From assembly GCA_022711665.1 (NCBI GenBank), contig JAKLEN010000001.1, forward strand, positions 62,001 to 126,000: 64,000 nucleotides of DNA, read 5' to 3'. The stretch is from Acidobacteriota bacterium. GTDB taxonomy: Bacteria > Acidobacteriota > Aminicenantia > Aminicenantales > Saccharicenantaceae. Below are positions 21,655 to 28,609 of this stretch, piece after piece. A program made the position numbers and the translations under genes. The notes under the pieces are model-generated. The model did not search any database, was not told where the DNA came from, and saw nothing but the letters and a program-made list of their open reading frames with translations. Each line of letters starts with the position of its first letter. The stretch's first letter is position 1.

Positions 21655-22839
21655 TTGGATCAGACAAGAAGCAGAAGCCCCTTCACCGACGTCATTCACG
21701 CCGGCCAGGCGCCGGACCCGGCGACGGGCGCCGTATCCGTCCCCATCTACCAGTCGTCGACATTCGCCTTCGCCAGCGCTGAAGAGGGAGCCGCCCGCTT
21801 CGCCGGCAAGGACGGCGGCTACATCTACACGCGGCTCGGCAATCCGACGACCCGGGCCCTGGAGGACGCCGTCGCCATCCTCGAGAACGGCCGCGGCGGG
21901 CTGGCCACGGCCTCGGGCATGGCCGCAGTGACCACCGTCTACACGGCCGTTCTTGAAAAGGACGCTCACATGATCGCGACGGCGGCCGTCTACGGTGCGT
22001 CCCGGACGGTCGTCGAGAACGAGTACTCCCGTTTCGGCGTCCGGGCCGATTTCGTCGACACCTCGGACATCGAGGCCGTCCGGAAGCGCCTGACGCCGCG
22101 GACCAGGCTGCTTTATGTCGAGACGCCAGCCAATCCGACGTTGCGGCTGACGGACATCAGGGCCTGCGCGGCGCTGGCCCGGGAGCACGGGCTCGTCCTG
22201 GCCGTCGATAACACATTTTCCTCCCCCATCCTCCAGAATCCGCTCGACCTCGGCGCGGACATCGTTATCCACAGCCTGACCAAGTTCATCAACGGCCACA
22301 GCGACGTCGTCGGCGGGATGATCCTCGCTCGGGAGGAGGCCCTTCTCAAACGGCTGCGCAAGGTCCTTCAGCTCATGGGCGGGACCATGGATCCCCACCA
22401 GGCCTGGCTCGTCCTGAGAGGCCTCAAGACGCTGGCTCTGAGAATGGACAAGGCCCAGGACAACGCGATGAGGGCGGCCCGGTTCCTCGAATCCCACCCG
22501 AAGGTCCGTTGGGTCAACTACCCCGGCCTGCCCGGCCATCCCCAGCATGAGCTGGCCAAGTCCCAGATGAAGGGCTTCGGGACCATGCTCAGCTTCGGCC
22601 TGGAGGGCGGGTTCGAAGCGGGCCGCCGGATGATGAACGCGGTCAAGCTCTGCGCCCTGGCCGTGTCCCTGGGCAGCGTCGAGAGCCTGATCCAACACCC
22701 GGCCTCGATGACCCACGCCGGCGTCCCGCGCCGGGAGAGGGAGGAGGCCGGGATCACCGACGACCTGGTCCGGCTCTCGGTTGGCTGCGAAGGCTACGAG
22801 GATATCCAAGCCGATCTGGCCCAGGCCCTGTCCGCCTGA
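21655..22839 (+). CDS. PLP-dependent Cys/Met-metabolism (trans-sulfuration) enzyme
   Basis: Fold-type I PLP enzyme of the cystathionine gamma-synthase/gamma-lyase/methionine gamma-lyase family, 394 aa. The PLP lysine is K210 in 'HSLTKFINGHSDVVGG'; 'YTRLGNPTTRALE' provides the inter-subunit Tyr/Arg phosphate contacts. I choose TTG 21655 because AGGAGG (21644-21649) stands five bases before it; an earlier in-frame TTG at 21634 lacks such a site. Methionine gamma-lyases carry a Cys in the 'YGCT' segment, but here it reads 'YGASRT', so a lyase or synthase of the cystathionine type is equally likely. Last gene of the Fur-boxed operon; it could release or recycle sulfide. Confidence 0.88.
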   Translation: MDQTRSRSPFTDVIHAGQAPDPATGAVSVPIYQSSTFAFASAEEGAARFAGKDGGYIYTRLGNPTTRALEDAVAILENGRGGLATASGMAAVTTVYTAVLEKDAHMIATAAVYGASRTVVENEYSRFGVRADFVDTSDIEAVRKRLTPRTRLLYVETPANPTLRLTDIRACAALAREHGLVLAVDNTFSSPILQNPLDLGADIVIHSLTKFINGHSDVVGGMILAREEALLKRLRKVLQLMGGTMDPHQAWLVLRGLKTLALRMDKAQDNAMRAARFLESHPKVRWVNYPGLPGHPQHELAKSQMKGFGTMLSFGLEGGFEAGRRMMNAVKLCALAVSLGSVESLIQHPASMTHAGVPRREREEAGITDDLVRLSVGCEGYEDIQADLAQALSA

Positions 22840-22889
22840 CCGCCGGAAGGGGCGCGGATCGCGGTTCCCTGCTCCCCGGGCAGGCCGGA

Positions 22890-23693
22890 TCAGCGTGTGG
22901 TGCTGATCTGGATCTCGGAGCCGATATCGACGGCGTCGCGGGCCCCGAGGATCTTGATCGTCGACGTCGCGCCCCGGACGTCGACGATGATGGCGCTGGC
23001 GAAGGCTTCCCGCGGCATGTTGGGCTTGGCCTTCCGGAAGACGTTGAGCTGGTCGCCGATCTGGACGCAGTGCTGGCGGCCCAGGTCGATCAGGGCCCAC
23101 TGGCCGGAGCCCGAGATGTGGAAGTCGTTCTCGATATAAATGACGTGGCCCCGCTTGCTGGCGTTGGGGTCCATGTCGCCGTAGCCGAGGTCCTTGCCGA
23201 TCTCGCCGGCTTCTTCCTCGAACGGCAGGAGAAAGTCGCCGATGAGGATGGTGCCGCAGCCCTTCTCGACCTTGGCCGTGGCCATGTGGTCCTCGATCCG
23301 GACGACGCGGGCCCGGCCGTGGCGCTCCATGACCGTGCCCAGCTTGCCGACCTTGGCCCGCAGCCCGACCGTCAGGAAGAGTTGCCCGATCTCCAGCCCA
23401 TCGGCCACGCCCTTGTCGAGGTAAATGAGGTCGCCGTCCTCGAAGATGCTCTTCTCGTTCATCCGCTCGGCCCCGATGATCCGGATGTCGGGCAGGAGCT
23501 TGTTCTGTTCGTGCATGTAGAAGGAGCAGTTGAGGTCCGACTCGTTGATCAGCTGGTACGTCTCTTCGAAGATCTTCGGCTTCCGGATCACGGCTTCCTG
23601 CGTGTCCTGGGCGAAGGGCCGGCCCGGGGCCAGGAAAGCCAATCCGACGAGGGCAAAGGCGAAGCCCGCGAAGACCGCCGCTTTTCTGCTCAT
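22890..23693 (-). CDS. secreted protein of unknown function
   Basis: A 267-aa protein with an N-terminal signal peptide (about 1-29, cut near 'FAQDT'). The mature part is mixed alpha/beta with repeated 'GD.....G...G' turns ('FEDGDLIYLDKGVADGLEIGQLFLTVG', 'VQIGDQLNVFRKA') that look like small beta-barrel repeats of the kind found in LysM- or FlgT-associated exported proteins. It is transcribed alone from a near-perfect promoter, so probably well expressed. I do not recognise a named family. Confidence 0.75.
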   Translation of the reverse strand: MSRKAAVFAGFAFALVGLAFLAPGRPFAQDTQEAVIRKPKIFEETYQLINESDLNCSFYMHEQNKLLPDIRIIGAERMNEKSIFEDGDLIYLDKGVADGLEIGQLFLTVGLRAKVGKLGTVMERHGRARVVRIEDHMATAKVEKGCGTILIGDFLLPFEEEAGEIGKDLGYGDMDPNASKRGHVIYIENDFHISGSGQWALIDLGRQHCVQIGDQLNVFRKAKPNMPREAFASAIIVDVRGATSTIKILGARDAVDIGSEIQISTTR

Positions 23694-23730
23694 GGTCTCA
23701 CCTCTTGGCCGATGGATTCCACCGGACGTT

Positions 23731-23760
23731 ATTATACGAAGCGCTTCTCGGGGCTGTCAA
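23731..23760 (-). promoter_or_regulatory. strong sigma70-type promoter
   Basis: Minus-strand TTGACA (23760-23755) and TATAAT (23736-23731) are both full consensus, separated by 18 bp. They are followed by a GAGGTGA ribosome site before the ATG at 23693. Confidence 0.75.
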
Positions 23761-23850
23761 CATGCCGTCAACTCCCGCTCCTGATGGACAAGCCACCCCG
23801 ATTCTAATAGAATGAATCGAACCATAGAGTTAGTCGCGCCGAGGACGGGA

Positions 23851-24915
23851 ATGTCCAAAAAAATAACCGTGGCCCTGATTTTCGGGGGCCGGTCGGCCGA
23901 GCACGACGTCTCCCTGATATCGGCCTCGGCCGTCCACAAGAACCTCTCCCGGGGCAAGTTCGACGTCCGGTCCCTGTACATCACCCGGGCGGGCCTCTGG
24001 AAGGAAGTCGAGGCGCCCTCGACGGACCGCCGGGCCCTCGAAGAGGGGCCGGCCCGCTCCTTCCTGCCCTGGGAGGCCGGGCCGGCGGCGGACCGGCCGT
24101 TCGCCGATATCTACTTTCCGGTGCTCCACGGCCCCTTCGGCGAGGACGGGACGATCCAGGGCCTTCTCGAGATGGCCGGCGTCCCCTACGTCGGGGCCGG
24201 CGTGACGGGCTCGGCCCTGGGCATGGACAAGGCCCTGTCCAAATCGGTCCTTCGCGATTACGGCCTGCCGATCGTGCCCTTCGAGACCGTCCGGGAAAAG
24301 GAATGGCGCCGGGCCCGGGCCGCGGTCACGCGCCGCCTCCTGCGGGCCCTGCCCCTGCCTCTGTTCGTCAAGCCCTCCAACCTCGGCTCGAGCGTCGGCA
24401 TCACCAAGGTCGGCGCCGCCGCCGGCCTCCCGTCCGCGCTGGACACGGCCTTCCGCTACGACGCGACGGCCGTGGTCGAGAAAGGCATCGCCGGCCGCGA
24501 GCTGGAGCTGAGCGTCCTCGGCAACGACGAGCCCGAGGCCTCGCTCCCCGGCGAGATCATCCCCCACAACGAGTTCTACGACTACGCCGACAAGTATCTC
24601 GACGGCCGGACGGGATTCGTCATCCCGGCCAAGCTCGGCGCCCGGGCCACGGCCCGGATCCGGGCCCTCGGGATCGCCGCCTTCCGGGCCCTGGCCGCCT
24701 CGGGCCTGGCCCGGGTCGACTTCTTCCTGGAAAAAGGCACGAACCGGCTCTACGTCAACGAGATCAACACCCTCCCGGGCTTCACCGAGATCAGCATGTA
24801 TCCCAAGCTCTGGGCCGCCTCGGGCCTGCCCTTTCCCCGGCTGCTGGAGCGCCTGATCGAGCTCGGCTTCGAGCGCCACAGGGAGCGCAAGGCCTGCGTC
24901 GAAAGGGACCGCTGA
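23851..24915 (+). CDS. ddl: D-alanine--D-alanine ligase
   Basis: ATP-grasp ligase making D-Ala-D-Ala for peptidoglycan. Visible are 'IFGGRSAEHDVSLISA' at the N-terminus, the ATP-binding 'LFVKPSNLGSSVGITK', 'EKGIAGRELELSVLG' and the C-terminal 'RLYVNEINTLPGFT' with metal-binding Glu/Asn. I use ATG 23851 (354 aa), preceded by GAGGACGGGA; an upstream in-frame ATG adds 13 residues but has no ribosome site. Stop and the ruvX start overlap (TGATG). Confidence 0.95.
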   Translation: MSKKITVALIFGGRSAEHDVSLISASAVHKNLSRGKFDVRSLYITRAGLWKEVEAPSTDRRALEEGPARSFLPWEAGPAADRPFADIYFPVLHGPFGEDGTIQGLLEMAGVPYVGAGVTGSALGMDKALSKSVLRDYGLPIVPFETVREKEWRRARAAVTRRLLRALPLPLFVKPSNLGSSVGITKVGAAAGLPSALDTAFRYDATAVVEKGIAGRELELSVLGNDEPEASLPGEIIPHNEFYDYADKYLDGRTGFVIPAKLGARATARIRALGIAAFRALAASGLARVDFFLEKGTNRLYVNEINTLPGFTEISMYPKLWAASGLPFPRLLERLIELGFERHRERKACVERDR

Positions 24916-25355
24916 TGCGGATCCTGGGGATCGATTACGGCGACCGTCACATCGGTCTGGCCTTGAGCGATCCCCTTCTGATCACCGCCCAGCCCCTGGG
25001 GACCTACGCCCTCACAGGCCGCGAGAGCGACGACCGCCGCTACTTCCAGGATCTCGTGGCCCGGCATGAGGTCGGGGAGATCGTCCTGGGCAACCCGCTG
25101 CGCATGGACGGCACGGCCGGGACGCGGGCCGGGAAGACGCGGACCTTCGCGGCCTGGCTCGAAAAGGCCGTCGGCCGCCCGGTGACGCTCATCGACGAGC
25201 GCCTGACCACGCGCCAGGCCCTCAAGACCCTGGACGACGAGAAGCTGCGCGGCCGGAAGAAAAAGGACTGGGAGGACCGCATCGCGGCCGTCATCATCCT
25301 CTCGACCTATCTCGAACGGAAGCGTGAAACGGGCGATGCTCCTGAAGGCCGCTAG
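24915..25355 (+). CDS. ruvX: Holliday-junction resolvase-like / pre-16S rRNA nuclease YqgF (RuvX)
   Basis: A 146-aa RNase H-fold nuclease. 'GIDYGDRHIGLALSDP' provides the first catalytic Asp, 'EIVLGNPLRMDG' the core strand and 'LIDERLTTRQAL' the catalytic Glu region; 'DRIAAVIILSTYL' is the conserved C-terminal helix. In E. coli the YqgF homologue matures 16S rRNA 5' ends. The start overlaps the ddl stop and the 3' end overlaps mltG, the common ruvX-mltG pairing. Confidence 0.93.
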   Translation: MRILGIDYGDRHIGLALSDPLLITAQPLGTYALTGRESDDRRYFQDLVARHEVGEIVLGNPLRMDGTAGTRAGKTRTFAAWLEKAVGRPVTLIDERLTTRQALKTLDDEKLRGRKKKDWEDRIAAVIILSTYLERKRETGDAPEGR

Positions 25356-26355
25356 GGGCGTCCTCCTGGGCGTCGTCCTTTTGCTCGCCGCCTTCATCGT
25401 CTGGCTCGTCCGGGCCCTGGACGCGCCCGCGGCCCCGGCCGCGGCCGGAGAGGGCGTCTTTTTCGCGGTCGAAAAGGGCTGGTCCGCCCGGACCGTCATC
25501 GAGCGCCTGGAGGACCGGGGCATCGTCCGCGGCGCCCTGCCCCTCCGGCTGGCCTGCCGGCTCTTCTATCCCGGCCGGAGCTTCAAAGCCGGGGAGTACC
25601 TGTTCACCCCGCCTCTCACGGCCAAGGACGCGCTTTTCGCGCTCTTCGGCGGCCGCGTCCATCTCGTCCCCGTCACCATCCCCGAAGGCCTGACCGGCGG
25701 GGAGACGGCCGCTCTGCTCAAGCCGGGCGACGCCGAGGGCGCGGCCGCTTTTCGGGCCGCCTTCCGCGACGTCGCGCTCATCGCCGACCTGGACCCGCGG
25801 GCCGCGGACCTCGAAGGCTACCTCTTCCCCGAGACCTACAGCCTGCCCCGCAAGGCCCCGGCCTCCGATCTGGTCGCGGCCATGGTAGCCGGGTTCCGCC
25901 GGGTCTTCGACGAGGGCCGGCACCGCCGGGCGGCCGAACTGGGGATGAGCGTCCGTGACGTCGTCACCCTGGCCTCGCTCATCGAGGAGGAGACCGCTCG
26001 GCCCGAAGAACGGCCCCTCGTCTCGGCCGTTTTCCACAACCGCCTGAGAATCGGCATGAAGCTCGACTGCGATCCGACCGTGGCCTACGCCCTCAAGCGC
26101 GAGGGCCGCTACACGGGACGGCTGCTGCTGCGCGATCTCACGGTCGATTCGCCCTACAACACGTATCTCCACGCCGGCCTGCCGCCCGGCCCGATCTGCA
26201 GCCCCGGGCTATCGAGCCTCGACGCCGCCCTGCGCCCCGCGCCCGGCGGATACCTGTACTTCGTGGCCGACGGCGACGGCGGACATCGTTTCAGCCTGAC
26301 CCTGGGAGAGCATCTTGACGCGGTGAAGAAATACCGGGCTTTGAAAAAGCGGTGA
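25324..26355 (+). CDS. mltG: endolytic peptidoglycan transglycosylase MltG
   Basis: Inner-membrane lytic transglycosylase that terminates glycan strands, 343 aa. One membrane helix at about 10-30 is followed by a LysM-like region ('FFAVEKGWSARTVIERL'), the YceG motif 'LEGYLFPETYSLP', the catalytic Glu in 'LASLIEEETARPEE', and 'VFHNRLRIGMKLDCDPTVAYAL' with 'SPYNTYLHAGLPPGPICSPG'. The start is either GTG 25324 (given) or ATG 25336; both overlap ruvX and neither ribosome site is strong. Works with the upstream ddl in wall synthesis. Confidence 0.94.
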   Translation: MKRAMLLKAARGVLLGVVLLLAAFIVWLVRALDAPAAPAAAGEGVFFAVEKGWSARTVIERLEDRGIVRGALPLRLACRLFYPGRSFKAGEYLFTPPLTAKDALFALFGGRVHLVPVTIPEGLTGGETAALLKPGDAEGAAAFRAAFRDVALIADLDPRAADLEGYLFPETYSLPRKAPASDLVAAMVAGFRRVFDEGRHRRAAELGMSVRDVVTLASLIEEETARPEERPLVSAVFHNRLRIGMKLDCDPTVAYALKREGRYTGRLLLRDLTVDSPYNTYLHAGLPPGPICSPGLSSLDAALRPAPGGYLYFVADGDGGHRFSLTLGEHLDAVKKYRALKKR

Positions 26356-26550
26356 GATTTGATATATTATCTTTTCATTCCGCCTATCTGGAGTCTGGAG
26401 CGAGGAAACGACAGGGACCTGTAAAGGTCTTTTACAGATCAAACCCTATTCCCCCTCGACGAGCGAGAGTAACGACACCCCCGTCAAATGGCATGACAAT
26501 TGCTCTCTAGGAAAGCGGAAGTGAACGATATGACATCTTCAGGAGGAACA
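26341..26550 (+). promoter_or_regulatory. promoter and long structured leader of the secreted protein gene
   Basis: TTGAAA (26341-26346) and TATTAT (26365-26370), 18 bp apart, overlap the end of mltG. A leader of about 170 bases follows. It contains a hairpin CTGTAAA (26419-26425) / TTTACAG (26431-26437) nested inside AGGG (26413-26416) / CCCT (26444-26447). I could not match it to a known riboswitch. AGGAGG at 26541 serves the downstream ATG. Confidence 0.45.
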
Positions 26551-27609
26551 ATGAAAGCTTCCAGAACGATCGCGGCCGCGCTCGCGCTCTTCGTCGTCGT
26601 CGGCATCCTCGCCGTGTCCGTGCAGGCGGCGCCCGGACCTCAGAAAGGCAAGAACCAAACGGCCAAGCCGGCCAAGCCCATGATGCCCAAAGAGATCGCG
26701 GCGGTCATCCAGGAAGGCCTGACCACGCGGCAGGGCCGTCAGGACATCCCCTTCGCCTTCGTCAAGACGATGGTTCTCCCGGCCCAGCAGGAAAACCTTT
26801 ATCCGGTCTGGTTCTTCAAGGCCAAGAACGCCGACCTCGGCTACGCCCCGGCGGCCTCCGGCTCAGGCGACATGGAGGCCTCGGTCAACGCCTTCTTCCA
26901 GTTCTTTCAGGCGGACGAGACCGGCGCGCTCAAACCGAAGTTCGCCGGCAAGGCCCAGTCCGTGCTGACGACCCCCGGCGCCAATTACGACGCCCAGAAG
27001 GATGACTGGTATTCCTTCGGCATGGCCCTGCCCAGCGGCCAGTATACGATGGCTTTCGTCCTGGCCTCCGCGGACATGAAGAAGCTCAGCGTCGCTTATA
27101 ACGACGTGACGCTGCCCGGGGCCGACGTCTTGGCCTCGTCCCTGGTCCCGTCCGAGCCGGTGGCCGTCATATCGATGGACCGGGTCGATCCCGATCAGCG
27201 GCCGACCATCCACCGGGGCTGCTTCACCTGGGGCGGCGTCAAGATCATCGCCAACGCCGCCGGCGAGATCGCCGCCGGCCAGAACCTCGAGATCCTCTTC
27301 TTCGTCCCCGGCGCCACCGTCAAGGACCCGGCCGCCCAGCAGCCCCAGTACGACCTGCAGGTCAACTTCGAGGTCCAGGGAGAGGACGGCAAGGCGGCCA
27401 TCAAGTGGGCCCCCCAGTCCTATGACATCTACCTGGTCAATCAGCCCCTGCCCCTGTTCCAGACGGTCCAGACGATGGACGAGAAGGGCAACGTGACCAA
27501 GACCGACCAGAAGCCGCTCGGCGCGGGCAAGTACACCCTGGTCGTCAACGTCCTGGACAAGGTTTCCAACAAGAAGGGCGAGACCAAGATGGCCTTCGAG
27601 GTCAAGTAA
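26551..27609 (+). CDS. secreted protein of unknown function
   Basis: A 352-aa exported protein. The start at ATG 26551 has AGGAGG four bases upstream; earlier in-frame starts have none. Signal peptide of about 27 residues ending 'VQAAPG'. The mature part looks like a series of beta-rich domains ('FAFVKTMVLPAQQENLYPVWFFKAKN', 'PQYDLQVNFEVQGEDG') with no catalytic signature I can name. It has its own promoter, a long leader and a strong terminator, which suggests an abundant, stand-alone product. Confidence 0.8.
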   Translation: MKASRTIAAALALFVVVGILAVSVQAAPGPQKGKNQTAKPAKPMMPKEIAAVIQEGLTTRQGRQDIPFAFVKTMVLPAQQENLYPVWFFKAKNADLGYAPAASGSGDMEASVNAFFQFFQADETGALKPKFAGKAQSVLTTPGANYDAQKDDWYSFGMALPSGQYTMAFVLASADMKKLSVAYNDVTLPGADVLASSLVPSEPVAVISMDRVDPDQRPTIHRGCFTWGGVKIIANAAGEIAAGQNLEILFFVPGATVKDPAAQQPQYDLQVNFEVQGEDGKAAIKWAPQSYDIYLVNQPLPLFQTVQTMDEKGNVTKTDQKPLGAGKYTLVVNVLDKVSNKKGETKMAFEVK

Positions 27610-27640
27610 GGTCTCTTCGGAAAAAAGGCTGGAATCCATA

Positions 27641-27673
27641 AGGACCGCCCCGCCCGGGGCGGTCCTTTTTTTT
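27641..27673 (+). terminator. rho-independent terminator
   Basis: An 11-bp perfect stem AGGACCGCCCC (27641-27651) / GGGGCGGTCCT (27656-27666) with a GCCC loop, followed by a T tract to 27673. It lies 31 bp after the secreted-protein stop codon. Confidence 0.92.
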
Positions 27674-27682
27674 GCCCGGGCC

Positions 27683-28600
27683 CTACTTCTTCAGGTATTC
27701 GAGCAGCTGCTTGGCGATGGCGGCCTTCTCGTGGGCCGGGGCCAGGGCCAGGAACTTTTCCAGGGCGGCCCGGGCCTCGGGAACCCTGTTCTGGCCGATT
27801 TGGATCGTGGCGATCTGGTAATAGGCGTCGGCGTAATCCGGCTTGAGGGTCACGGCTTTCTCGAAAAAGGGCAGGGCCGCCGCGGAATCGGACCCGTTGA
27901 CCAGGCAGACGCCGAGGTTGTACTGGGCGTCGGGATCGTCGGGGCTCAGGGCGATGGCCTTCTCGTAGAACGGCTTGGCCTCGGCGAAGGCGCCGGACTT
28001 GGCCAGGGCCTCGCCGGTCTCCTTGTTGGCGCTGTAGCTTTCAGGGTTGAGCTCGACGGCCTTGCGGAACGCGGCCAGGGACTCCTCGGCCTTGCCGCCC
28101 TTTTTGAGGGCTAGGCCGAGATTGAGGTGGTAGCCCCAATTGGCCGGGGCCAGGGCGATAGCCTCGCTGTAGGCGGCCGCGGCCGGCTCGTACTTCTGCT
28201 CGGCATAGAGCTTATTGCCGCTGAGGAAGGCCTTGTCCGCCGCGGACAGGCTCTTCTCCACGGCGGCCTCGACGGACGTGAGCGTGATCTCGACGGCCTC
28301 GTCTCCGGCGATCCCGATGTGGATCTCCTTCGAACCGGGCGCGAAGCCGGACCTCTTGACGTTGAGCATGAAATACCCGGGCATCACGCCGATCTGGACG
28401 AACCGGCCGTCCTTGTCGGTCTTGAGGTCGTAGCGGAGGGTGGCCGTTTTCTGCGAGACGATGGCCACCTCGGCCTTTTCGACCGGATTCCCCGCCTTGT
28501 CGACGACCCGCCCGGAGATCTTGCCTTGGAACTGGGCCCCGGCGATTGCGGCGAGGGCGAGGACGAGCGCGGTCACGGCCGCGATTTTGCGGGATATCAT
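27683..28600 (-). CDS. secreted carboxypeptidase-regulatory-like / TPR protein
   Basis: A 305-aa exported protein. Signal peptide (about 1-22, 'AAIAGAQF'), then a carboxypeptidase regulatory-like beta-sandwich ('KISGRVVDKAGNPVEKAEVAIVSQ', about 26-105), then about four TPR repeats (from about 120: 'LYAEQKYEPAAAAYSEAIALAPANW', 'EESLAAFRKAVELNPES', 'FYEKAIALSPDDPDAQYNLG', 'FFEKAVTLKPDYADAYYQ'). It follows the GWxTD gene by 9 bp with its own AGGAG site, so the two are one operon. Probably a periplasmic scaffold partner of that protein. Confidence 0.85.
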   Translation of the reverse strand: MISRKIAAVTALVLALAAIAGAQFQGKISGRVVDKAGNPVEKAEVAIVSQKTATLRYDLKTDKDGRFVQIGVMPGYFMLNVKRSGFAPGSKEIHIGIAGDEAVEITLTSVEAAVEKSLSAADKAFLSGNKLYAEQKYEPAAAAYSEAIALAPANWGYHLNLGLALKKGGKAEESLAAFRKAVELNPESYSANKETGEALAKSGAFAEAKPFYEKAIALSPDDPDAQYNLGVCLVNGSDSAAALPFFEKAVTLKPDYADAYYQIATIQIGQNRVPEARAALEKFLALAPAHEKAAIAKQLLEYLKK

Positions 28601-28609
28601 GGCTGACTC

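Noticed and set aside
26371..26550. Possible c-di-GMP riboswitch in the leader
   Set aside because: A few short words look similar, but the conserved core and paired helices of that class are not present.
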